Positions 30,128 through 41,392 of a DNA stretch of 64,000 bases are shown here, in pieces; within the stretch, counting starts at the first letter, position 1, and each line of letters begins with the position of its first letter. Made by a program: the position numbers and the translations under genes. The notes beneath the pieces are model-generated. The model was given only the letters and a program-made list of their open reading frames with translations, was not told the DNA's origin and did no database searches. The stretch comes from Rhypophila decipiens (Eukaryota > Ascomycota > Sordariomycetes > Sordariales > Naviculisporaceae): positions 92,078-156,077 of the forward strand of contig MU858137.1 of the NCBI GenBank assembly GCA_033297075.1, written 5' to 3'.

Positions 30128-31566
30128 ATGGGCGGCCTTCTTATTCTCTTGGCCCTCAGTGTAAGTCGATCTGGTTACACAACTTGCAAAATTTTCTGCG
30201 CCTTTCGCAGTCTCATCGAGTCAACGCTGACATGTCCAATTTGATCTTCACAGGTGGTCATGGCTGTTGCGTACGTCGAGCCGTTGAATCGGTGATAGAT
30301 GCCCGTTTCTTCGAGCGCAAACTGACCGATTCTCTCACAGTTCGTTCCTAGCCGGCGCACTCCCGTTGTCCATGACGCTCTCACAATCACAGCTGCGGTT
30401 ATTATCTAGCATAGGAATAGGTGTCCTCGTCGGCACGTCACTTATCGTTATTATACCGGAGGGAGTCGAGGCTATCACGTCGGCGGGACTAGAATCGCAT
30501 GCGCACAACACGCCGAGGCACATCATTCACTCGAGGGGCATCCACGGTCTCATACAATGGGAAAGGTCTGCGACTGCTCAGCAGGCCGGTTCAGTATTCA
30601 AGATGTTTGGCACGGTTCCATCGACGGCTGAAAACGCAGGAGACGTATCCGAAATTATTGCAAAAAGAGACGACGAGAAGAAGGAGACTCCCGCAGACAC
30701 AAAGCAACCAGACGAGGCGGCCCATCACGACGAATACCACCTGCCCACGTTTTACATCGGCTTTTCCCTGATCCTCGGGTTCGCCCTCATGTTCCTCATC
30801 GACAGACTGCCCCGCCACGCGACTGAGCAGTTCCAAGCGGCCCCAGCGACGCGACACATTAGCCTCGACGACTTGGCCGGTTCTAACAGCACAGCGGACG
30901 AGGAGAGCGAACACGGCGGGTTCCTGGGCTCGCTTGCGCCGACACCGAAACAGAGCCGCAGCCTGGCGACCACCACAGGTCTCGTGATCCACGCGGCGGC
31001 GGATGGGATCGCCATGGGCGCATCGGCCACGACGGCCAACATGAAGCTGGGGCTGATCATCTTTGTCGCCATAATGCTGCACAAAGCCCCAGCGGCCTTT
31101 GGCTTGACCTCGGTCCTACTTAAGCAAGGGCTCTCGAAACGGGCCGCGAGAGGGCATCTAATCGTGTTCAGTCTGGCTGCTCCATTCGGAGCCCTGGGTA
31201 CCTATCTGCTCATCAAACTGATCGGCGGTGCCAATATGGAAGGCGAGTCGGGGCAGTGGTGGACGGGCATGTTGCTTCTCTTTTCGGCTGGGACCTTTTT
31301 GTGAGTAACTAACTGCCCTCAACCATCTTCTTTCCGGCTATGGCAACTAACTAACAACCAATCTCAGATATGTCGCCATGCACGCGATGCAGGAAGACAG
31401 TGCTCCTCCTGGCGGAGGAGGAGGCCACGACCATCACTCGAATGGGTACGCAGAGGGCGGGAACCTGTCACAGAGGAAACAGGCGAGGCCGCAGATGCGC
31501 GATACGCTTGCCACGATAGGAGGCATGCTCTTGCCTTTGTTGACGCAGTTTGGGCATCACCATTGA
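30128..31566 (+). CDS. ZIP-family metal transporter, ZIP9/Atx2-like
   Basis: Four exons, 30128-30160, 30254-30270 (17 nt), 30341-31300 and 31368-31566, encode 402 residues. The N-terminus MGGLLILLALS-VVMAVA-SFLAGALPLSM needs two tiny exons and reproduces the first helix of the SLC39A9 group; helix 2 is SIGIGVLVGTSLIVIIPEGV. The conserved metal-site helices are TTTGLVIHAAADGIAMGAS and FVAIMLHKAPAAFGL. A variable His-rich loop (residues about 60-75) and a C-terminal GGGGGHDHH segment are probable metal-sensing regions. Yeast Atx2 is a Golgi manganese transporter and human ZIP9 moves zinc in the Golgi, so a Golgi Mn/Zn exporter to the cytosol is the likely role. Substrate is inferred from the family only. 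Confidence 0.88.
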
Positions 31567-34500
31567 TTCGATGCCTTGTTTACTGACTTTGCTATACAGG
31601 AAGTCTGGGTCGAGTGTATGTCTGTTCTTGCCCCCTTTTTTTTCATACCAACGTTGTTTGATATATGATCTATCTGGTTGGGCGCCTTGCTTTCTATATC
31701 TGTTAGACTCGTTTCTTTTTTTTTCTCTTGGCCAGGTCAAACCTGGACCGGTCTGTTTGTGATGTTCTGTTTTAGGACCACCAGCGGATCGAGTACAATG
31801 GCGTTCAAAATACCGGATAGGCATTTGATATCAGCTTTGTATATGTATAGCTTGACAAGATATTCTTTCGTCTTGTCGCAATGGAGTCTGGGAGTCATGT
31901 ATCAGGTCCTATGCTCCTTCATCTGCTGGGGGATAGAGTACCTCTAAGTAACGAACTTGACCCGCTTGTTGTCTGGTCACCACACAAGACACCTTTCATC
32001 CTGACCGTTGTCGTACAACATTGCTGATAAGTTCCTGATTGTACTGTACCAACGGACTGCCTATTTAGATAGGTAGTTGGTAGCGACTTTACATGCGATG
32101 CTCGTTGGGGGCGAAGATTTCAGATTTCAGACGAGACATGAAGGATTCACGTACTACCCCTATACTGTGCCTCTTGGACCTGCTGTTCTACTGTTCAGGG
32201 AAGGAAGGTGTAAGTACTTGGCTTAACTGCACTGGACCCTGATTTTGTCCTACCAGAAAAAGACCCAACTCTTGTTACAAAAACCAAAATAGTCGAGGCT
32301 TTTTACACGAACTACTAAGGAGTTATCCGTAAAGTTGTGTTTTCTGCTCTTAATCCCTGAGCTAGTTCAATATGTTAACAGTCCGAGCCTAGCGTATGTG
32401 AGCTGGGATGCATATATGTTGGTGGAAAATGCGTTTGACATATAGTTCGGGTTAGCACAAGAGGCCGTTGGTGTTGATTTAGCATGACCCGGGCCGAGAT
32501 GAGGCCCGGCCGGCGGCCATGGGCTGGAGGAGGAGTGGGTTAGGTAATCGGGAAAGGCGCCGTTACCGCTGGAGGTGTAAATAAGCACCCGCCCCGAGGA
32601 CTGGACATGCGGGAAGTTCGGTGTCGTAAATGGATCCCGTAGATACAAAATATTAACCCGTCAGGGCATCTGTCGTTCTCCATACTAAATAATGCTCAAG
32701 GTCTAGAAGCGCATGTACTGAGGTACCGTCTGGACACTCACAGGCTAGGTCCGCCATATCGGTAAGTACCATATGGCCTGGCCAGGTGAGAACAGAGTCC
32801 GGGGCTGAGAGCATAAGACGCACACTGATCCCAACAGGTCAAGTCCCGAAAAGAAACCCTATACGGAGTAGGATAGAAGAAGCAGTCATGTCACCAACTG
32901 CACGACATACCTTATGTGGTGTGATATCTCTAGCAGAGCCATCGGAGGATTATTTTCTTCGTTTTTGGCATTTCAAGCCACAGGCTTGCTTGTGCCGTAA
33001 CTGGATACCAACACAGGTCGGTGTCTGGAAAATAGGGGTAGCCCGTGCCTCTTTCTCTCCCTCCCCAGCTGTAACTTGGGATTGCTATTGTTTAATGAAG
33101 GGGGCGGCTTCAGATGTAACTGATGAGATCGCCCTTACAGCAAAACCTTGATAATAGCAGAAGAAGGTTATTGTCGTCATCGTTTCCATTTTCGGCTGCT
33201 GTGAGCGAAATCAAGATGGTCATCGTGAGATGTACCAATGTACAGACGGATACGGATATCGTGCAGCAAGCCTTCCCGTCAATAGTGTGAATATGTAGGG
33301 TAGACCGAGATGCTTTTCTTGGAACCTGCGTGTCCGATAAATGCTGTTCATCTCATGTGGGTGCTATAAGTCCAGAGTGTTGGAGGTAGATGTGCCCGTT
33401 GTGGTCTTGGGTGGAGGAGGACGGCGCGCTGCGATTGGTTAGACTGCATTACGAATTGCATCTGTGAGAGCGCTTAAAGGGAGACAGGGAAAATTCCCAG
33501 CCCAACGGGACCCGCGCACCAACGAAGCATAATCGACCGACGACGCCCTTCTGATGGAGAATAGAACAACCCGAGATACGGACAGCAACCTTATTTTTGA
33601 CTAAAACGTGATGCGGGTTGGCGGGTAGTTCCGACCGCACTGATGCCAGGGGAATTTACAGTTCGTAGATAGTACATGTATCCTCAGGTCCCGAGTTGGG
33701 TTTGCTGGGTTGGGTTGCCGATATATTAGCATTCAACAACGCCTGATAATTTCGATATTAATGTATTTTCCCTGTGTGTATGTAGGTACCTTGCTTGAGT
33801 GCAACAGCCCGTCTCAATGCTGGCCATATAGTAATTAAAGAGACAAAATACAAGGCCGGTGCCGTGATGACAATGGCTTGACTGCGCCGTGGGTTTTTAT
33901 GCGGTCGAGGTGCGTCTCGGCCGGCGGCGGCACGGTCCCACCCTTACACCATGCAGGTAAGAGGCTAACCCTGGGCATGCTTGGCTAAAGCCTAAAGGAT
34001 AATGAAGGCATTCCGTACTCCCTAGAATGGTGGTAAGGTTTGGTCCAGAAAGGCAGAAGAAAACTTGGAAGCATGTAAGACGATGGACGGAGGGACGGGC
34101 TGTCGGTGAAGGTCTTGGTGTTTCTTGGGACGTTCAAGAAACTGTTGTTAGGTACCGGTAGTTGCGTATGGTGCCTAACACGAACTTGTTTTGTTTGGCT
34201 GTGGTGATTTGGCCCAAGCTGGCAAGTTCATATTGGAGGCTGTCATGGCCCTTGCTTGCTGCTGTAATTCTTCCTGCTCAGGTGGTGACCAGAGCCCGGA
34301 GTTGCCTTTGGTATGGACATTGGCTGTCAGACCTGTGTAATTGGTGATTTATTGATCTTCGAGGTCAACATGAAAGGTCTGACTTTATTCGGTATCCAAG
34401 CAGCTGGGCGGGGTCCAAAGTGCCCGGCTGTGTTGTCTAGAGTGTCCACGAGTCCAAACATCGAAAGACGGACCCGGCGATGAGAGATGGAAACGACGGG

Positions 34501-35908
34501 TTGACGGAGACTTATCATGGATATTCGATGTCGGGTTCGCACATCATCGACAATCCTCTCCGGGCAATGCCACTCTGCGATCAGCTGGTTCCCCGCTAAC
34601 CGCTTGACTTCAATCATTCAACATGCCCGTATGGCGTATGCTCAGGTGCGGACCGGTACGGGTGACCGAGCTTCCATGTGCGCCAGAACTTCAGAAGCAG
34701 ATATATAGTTCGTGTCTGCCAATCCCATTCAGTCAACGCTTTCATACCCAAAGGACAGGAATACACACCCCTTGTTGATGGCATGAACAAAGGGCAAAGA
34801 CTTTTTTAAGATTTGTACAAGCTGACGGCCTGCTCGTCCCTCCTGGCTTGGAAACAGCGGAAAGTGGGGCTGGCTGACAAGAGGTTGCGGTCCAAGTGGA
34901 CTCTCTGGCCACCCCAAAACAGGGCTCCCACACCACCCCTTAAACGCAGGACACTATCAGGCCCGTGCGGTCTTGTTTGTACCTTTGTAACTTCCCACTC
35001 CACCGCCGGACCCAGCACTGCAACTTCCGTTCTCCTCTTTGGACCAATCTTGGCTTGTTTCTCTTGTTAGAGAGGGTCTTCCTGCCTTTGATTCTTGGAA
35101 ACCCGCCAGCCAGCACTCCCATCATCGCTCCACAGCTTGCAGCACTTTCCGCCAGCACCCAACAGCCCAGCAGCCCAGCACACATTGCGCTTGCTGCACC
35201 TGCCATCTCAGCACCACCCCAGTCCGTCCTCCCTTACCACATCGATTGCGGTCGTCTCAGCCGGTCCTGTCCAATCCCCTCACTCTGTCAGCACAGCACA
35301 TCACCCAAAAACGAGGCCCAAAGAGTTGGCCTTCTCGACGACCTCCGATCTCCTCCCTTTTTGCTACGCGGACGGTCCTCATCGACACAAACTCCCTGTT
35401 TGCTGGAATGTTTTGAGCCACTCTCGAGGGCGTCGATTATCGTCTTGATCGATCCCTACTTGACGCAGGACGGCAAATTTCGCAACCCGTCCATGACCCG
35501 GCTCCCTCTGCGTTCGCCTCTTTTGACACCTCACCAGCCTTGTCGACTCTCTTTTTTGGACAATATTGAGACCCGGGCTTCACCTCCAGGTCTCACTGCG
35601 AGGATTATTATTGCGGTATCTCGTTGGATTGGTCTGCATCTTTCGCGTCAAGGCTAGTCGCGGCGACTTGACTCGGGTGACTTTCGGGATCACGACATTG
35701 TCAGACCTTGCCTCCCCGCGACTCCCGTGACCGAACGCCTTTTTACCCCTATCATCCTATAACAACACGAGATTCTGTCCCACCGTAACTTCTCGACGCG
35801 ACCGACTTCAGTTCAGTTTCGACTGCCTTCGATCCGATTTCCCCCAGCTGTGATAGCTGCAACACCTCGACAGGGTTTCATCTGTAGCTGGGATCTGACT
35901 TTTCCAAA
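31567..35908. other. 4.3 kb spacer, including long C/T-rich leader of the F-box gene
   Basis: No gene with recognisable family resemblance is found. A small GC hairpin (CCGGGCC/GGCCCGG, 7-nt loop) is at 32489-32509. The last ~950 bp before 35909 is C-rich with CAG-type repeats and probably contains the 5' leader of the F-box/WD40 gene; an open frame at 34965-35657 in it is compositional. Confidence 0.5.
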
Positions 35909-38131
35909 ATGGCTGGCTATAACAACAGACCACTCAGCTTTTCCGGCAGGAGGGCGATTGAGTTGGGCGACGAGTTATCCTTGAACATGCACAATGTCAA
36001 GATGCCTCAGCCTCGACATCCCCGCGGGCCACCAACACCGAGCACGAACACGCCCGCGGCAGACTTTGACCAGCAACTGACGGGATCGCCTCCACCGCCT
36101 CCGACTCCGGCCGCTTCACCGGGTCCTTCACATTCGCAACCAAACTGGAACGGAGCCGAACGAGACGAAGAGGTGTTCCTCTCAGAACTGCGCCAACATT
36201 TCATCAAGTCGAATAGCCAACGGCGTACCCGCCTGCTGACCGACCTTCTGAACCTGTGCACCAGCCAACAGCTGAGCTTTGTTCACCAGTTCGTAAGCCC
36301 GCTTTTGAAAAAGGACCCATTTACGAGTTTGCCAGATGAATTGTGCCTTAGGGTATGAGCTTCTCACCCCCTCGTCCAGAATTCCCGTGCTGACATGAAC
36401 AGATTCTATCATTTATTGACGACCCGAAAGTCCTTGCCCGTGCATCTCAGGTGTCGAGGAGGTGGAGAGATCTGCTGAGCGATGACATGACGTGGAAGAA
36501 CCTGTGCGTGAAACACGACTACCAGAGAAGGTTGTCCGAGGCGCAATCCTCCATTCCACCTCCCATGTCAGCCAGGCCCGAGATATCCCCCCTTCAGTAC
36601 GATGGCGATAGTGCCACCAGCCACAGCTTCCCCGGTGCTCTCCCATCGGCCGCGCTATCCGCGACTGGCTCCCTCAACTTTGACGGAAACGGGAATATGC
36701 GACCGAGACTCAAGTCATACAAGTCGCATTTCAAACAGCGATATCTTGTCGATGCAGCATGGCGCACTGGTGGCCAAAACACGACAAGAAACATCACTCA
36801 GGACGGCGGTGTGGTCACCAGCCTCCATCTGACGCCCAAGTACATAATCGTGGCTCTCGACAATGCCAAGATTCATGTCTTTGACACCGAAGGGAACCCA
36901 CTGAGGACTCTGCTAGGCCATGTGATGGGCGTTTGGGCCATGGTCCCCTGGGAAGATATACTCGTCAGTGGTGGCTGCGATCGTGACGTTCGAGTGTGGG
37001 ATTTGACGACCGGGTAGGTTCCCATGCTAATTTTCATGCTTGCGCATTACTAACTCGGTCTGCTTTGGCAGGGCCTGCCTCCACACCCTCCGCGGACACA
37101 CATCTACTGTCCGTTGTCTGAAGATGTCTGATTCGACCACTGCAATTTCCGGCTCCAGAGATACCACTCTGCGCGTGTGGGACATCACGACCGGTCTTTG
37201 TAAGAATGTTCTCGTGGGACACCAGGCCAGTGTCCGGTGCCTGGAAATCAAGGGCGACATTGTTGTTTCGGGCAGCTATGACACCACAGCAAAGATCTGG
37301 AGCATCTCAGAAGGCCGGTGCCTCCACACGCTTCAGGGGCACTATAGCCAGATTTATGCAATCGCCTTTGATGGCATCAGGGTAGCCACCGGAAGTCTCG
37401 ATACCAGCGTGAGGATCTGGAATGCTGTCACTGGGTGAGTCAGCCCGTTTTGGGCCCTTGATAAGGCTGAACTAACAATCATGTAGTGAATGCCAAGCCG
37501 TGCTTCAGGGCCATACCTCCCTGGTAGGACAACTGCAGATGCGTGGAGGTACTCTAGTCACAGGAGGTAGCGACGGCTCGGTCAGAGTATGGTCGCTCGA
37601 GAGGTTTTGCCCCATTCACCGCCTTGCCGCACACGACAACAGCGTCACGAGCCTACAGTTCGACGACACGCGAGTCGTCAGCGGCGGTAGCGACGGGCGT
37701 GTGAAGGTCTGGGACCTCAAGACGGGCCATCTCGTGCGTGAGCTTATTGCACAAGGCGAGGCTGTATGGCGAGTGGCGTTTGAAGACGAGAAATGTGTTG
37801 CCATGGCATTGCGCAATAATCGGACAGTGATGGAGGTAAGGGCATCCAGTTCATGGCCCGTTATCTTTTTTATCAGCTAACCCGTTGCCCTCAGGTTTGG
37901 TCCTTTGCGCCTCCGGAAGAAGTTCTTTACGAAAGGCCAGCCTCTTTTCCACAACGACAACTCGACGCTCCAGTCCCTGAAAGGCCGATGAGCGCAATAT
38001 CGCTAGACTATGGGTCAGCCGTGAACTCAATGAGGGACGACGTCGATATGCCAGACGCCGGGCCTTCAACTGCTCCCCTTCAGCGGGCCAATACATCATT
38101 CTTCGACACCAACCCGTCAATCTTCTCATAG
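35909..38131 (+). CDS. cdc4: F-box/WD40 substrate receptor of SCF ubiquitin ligase, Cdc4/FBXW7 type
   Basis: Five exons (35909-36352, 36403-37013, 37072-37434, 37487-37835, 37895-38131) encode 667 residues. After a Pro-rich disordered N-terminus comes a dimerisation helix (LLTDLLNLCTSQQLSFVHQF) and F-box (FTSLPDELCLRILSFIDDP, about 139-185). A WD40 propeller spans about 270-620; repeats such as CLHTLRGHTSTVRCLKM...SGSRDTTLRVWD, SVRCLEI...SGSYDTTAKIW and DGRVKVWDLKTGHLV closely follow the FBXW7 blade pattern. The tail is disordered. Cdc4/FBXW7 delivers phosphodegron substrates to Skp1-cullin ligase in the nucleus. In filamentous fungi a related receptor, FWD-1, turns over the clock protein FRQ; orthology to Cdc4 rather than FWD-1 or Met30 rests on blade similarity read by eye. 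Confidence 0.85.
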
Positions 38132-39798
38132 GCGGTTACAGCTTGAAGTGGTTCAGGTCTTACCGAGCTTTCTGCCGCCCGACCATCCGGGCCTCTTGGA
38201 GACATCCGAGACGACAACTCAGAGCATGTCGGCAGTTTATGGCCTGTCGACCTTTCAGTACATATTTGACACCGCTCCTCTTACTCTAGTCTTGGCATAT
38301 TAGCTACCTTGAGACGCCACAACATGGCAGGCGTATGCATGCGCTCTTTGGTCTACCAATCAATCGGAACGAGGACAGCGGAAACGATACAGCAGTAGTA
38401 GAGAGCTGCATGATGAAAAGATTTATCTCTATTTTATTTTTCGGAAGAAAGGCATTGTTCTGGCGTTTGTATTAGCATGTGGAGGAATGCTGGGTATCCT
38501 GTCTTGTTTTAGTACATAGCATCTCAGAGAAGCGGGGCGCCGTTTCCTCTACTTATTCTTCTCTTCTTATCGCGACCCCGAGCAACGCAGATTATCATCA
38601 GACAGCTTTCAAGAAATATTGGTTCTATATCATATCCCCGTGGTGGTGGCAGTTGGAGGGCGTGTCGGGCCGCATTCTAGGTACGAACAAGGAGGTCGGT
38701 CGCACCATACTGCTTCACATCTTTTTTTTTCAGTTGGCTCTTCCTGGATGGTAAATTAGACGGGATGGGCTGAATGACAGCGGCTTTGAGATATGGTGGG
38801 TCGCTTCATACTTCGAGGCATCTTTTAGTTTCTCTTGGGATATCCGTTTGACGCTTAATAGTTTATACCAATCGATCGCTGTTTACTGCGGACTCAAATG
38901 GCCAAATGTCTTTCACCTGTTTATACGAGATGAACAACTCGTCCAAATGTGAAGCCTTGACGAGGTCTGATATCACCGACCTGTGGAGTCGGTGAACTGC
39001 CTCTTTTGGCTGGGCATCTTCCCTGTCCGACTCAGCTACGACCCGTACCCGTATAGTCATTGGTTCTTGGAACATTGGGGCTTTCCGAGCTGCTCAAGCG
39101 GGTCAGTTACACATCCTGCTACATTCCCAGCTTCCAAAAGGCAAGTCGTACTTTGACCTTGGGAATATCAACTCTTTACATCTAGACAATGCTAATGCCA
39201 TTCGCTGTGTGCAGAGAGATAAATGTAGCGACTACTCCCATCATAGGGCTACCGATACAGGGGACAGCGGACCGAATCTCAGTGGATTCGACTCCTCAGG
39301 GCTCCGCTGATTTTTGTTGATCGCCCAGCGGAAATGGACCCCAAAAACGCGCAAAGTGGCAGCTTTGGCAGGTGGATACAGCGCACCGGGACCCGGCCAG
39401 CAGAAGCTAAAACCCTGCCTTACCCGTAGAGCCCAACCCCTGCAAAACTTCCCTTCGTTCCTCTCATTTCGTCCAATCAAGCTTCCGCAATCGAGACAGA
39501 ATCGGCTTAGCTCTGTTCAACAAGCACTGGTTAGCCTCCCCCAACAACGTTCCCCAAAGCTCTGCTGGTGCTGTCAACGACGAGAGCCAGATTCAGTGGG
39601 CCAGGATTTTTTTTCCTCACCCATTCCCGTCCAATCCACACACGTCTTGCAGCATCTCTGCTTGAATCTGACAAGCTCCGGAGTCCGGACGTCACCCTTC
39701 ACCTCTCCTCAAACCGACGACCGATCTCCTTTTTCTTGTTTGGTCTTTTTATTTTACCTTCTTTCTCCCTCTAGTCGACCCCATATTAAGAGATCACG
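38132..39798. other. Spacer between cdc4-like gene and PDH E1-alpha gene
   Basis: 1.67 kb contains no recognised gene. The last 300 bp are C/T-rich and end ATCACG just before the pda1 ATG, and probably serve as its promoter and leader. Confidence 0.5.
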
Positions 39799-41392
39799 AT
39801 GTTCTCCCGAGCCGTCCGGTTAACGAGGGCTGCGCAGCCCATCCGCGCTGCTGTCGTCCCTCGCGCAGCTATCCCTGCTCTCGCCTCCCGCAGAACCGTC
39901 ACCACCGACGCTGCTTCGGCGCAGGTCGACAAGAGCTCAATTCCTCAGGTACATAATCCTCTTTTGTATTTGCGGTTCTTATCGGCTCGCACCGTTGAGC
40001 GATTCAACGTGGCCCAATTGATGTTTAAACTATTTCTTGACGATGAGGGACTAACATGTTTCTGCTGGATTCCAGTCTGAGGATGAGCCATTTCAAGTTA
40101 CTCTCAGCGATGAGAGCTTCGAGACCTACGAGCTCGACCCCCCGCCATATACCATGGATGTGACCAAGAAGGAGCTGAAGCAGATGTACTACGACATGGT
40201 CGTCATCAGGTAAGCTCGCAGGAAGATGAGGGAGAAACAGAAAAGCCTAGCTCTAGATGGGCCGTTTGGCTCTGGATGAAACACTATCTTACACCAAGGG
40301 TTCTAGGCAAATGGAGATGGCCGCCGATAGGCTATACAAGGAAAAGAAGATCCGGGGTTTCTGCCATCTTTCCACCGGTCAGGAGGCCGTCGCCGTCGGA
40401 ATCGAGCACGCGATCGAAAAGACCGACGACCTGATTACCGCCTACCGATGCCACGGCTACGCCTACATGCGCGGTGCCACTGTCCGCTCCATCATCGGCG
40501 AGCTTCTCGGACGTCGTGAGGGTATCGCCTACGGAAAGGGTGGTTCTATGCACATGTTCACAAAGGGTTTCTACGGTGGCAATGGTATCGTCGGTGCTCA
40601 GGTCCCAGTTGGCGCTGGTCTTGCCTTTGCCCAGAAGTACAACGGTACCAAGCGGGCCACCGTCATTCTCTACGGTATGGATTTGTCGCAAAACATCAGC
40701 GAGGAGGGGATAGTGCTGACTTTCAAGTATAGGCGACGGTGCCTCGAACCAAGGTCAGGTCTTTGAGGCCTTCAACATGGCCAAGCTCTGGAAGCTCCCG
40801 GCTCTGTTCGGCTGCGAGAGTAAGCCTGCCCTGCGCGATGACAATGAGATGCGGCTCGCTTACTAATTTTTGTGCTATAACAGACAACAAGTACGGTATG
40901 GGCACATCCGCTGCCCGGTCTTCTGCCCTGACCGACTACTACAAGCGTGGACAGTACATCCCTGGTCTCAAGGTCAACGGCATGGACGTGCTTGCCGTCA
41001 AGGCGGCCGTCAAGTATGGCAAGCAATTCACCGAGGAGGGCCACGGTCCCATGGTTCTCGAGTATGTCACCTACCGTTATGGTGGCCACTCCATGTCGGA
41101 TCCCGGCACGACCTACCGTACCCGTGAGGAGATCCAGCGTATGCGTTCCACCAACGACCCCATTGCCGGCCTGAAGCAGCACATTCTTGACTGGGGGGTC
41201 GCTCAGGAGGACGAGCTCAAGAGCCTGGACAAGGACGCTCGCGCCCACGTCAACGAGGAGGCTGCCATCGCCGAGGCCATGGCTGTCCCCGAGGCTACCC
41301 CCAAGATCTTGTTCGAGGACATTTACGTTCCCGGATCTGAGCCTCAGTACATCCGCGGACGCACTCTCGACGAAAACTACTACTTCAACTAA
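39799..41392 (+). CDS. pda1: Pyruvate dehydrogenase E1 component alpha subunit, mitochondrial
   Basis: Five exons (39799-39948, 40076-40209, 40307-40674, 40733-40819, 40884-41392) encode 415 residues. The N-terminal ~40 residues ([20 protein letters not shown]..., many Arg and Ala, no acids) are a mitochondrial targeting sequence. The core has [39 protein letters not shown], and the thiamine diphosphate motif GDGASNQG...[10 protein letters not shown], whose GDG is split across the exon 3/4 junction. The regulatory phosphorylation loop [20 protein letters not shown] is intact, including the Ser that is the kinase site in yeast and mammals. With E1-beta it decarboxylates pyruvate in the matrix to feed acetyl-CoA to the TCA cycle. 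The ending DENYYFN matches the family. Confidence 0.97.

Noticed and set aside
32489..32509. GC-rich hairpin resembling a terminator
   Set aside because: Hairpin terminators are not used by pol II in fungi, and no gene ends here; probably chance in GC-rich sequence.
34965..35657. 230-codon frame upstream of the Cdc4-like gene
   Set aside because: Pro/Ser/Leu-rich product in a C-rich leader, without any motif; likely untranslated leader or promoter.
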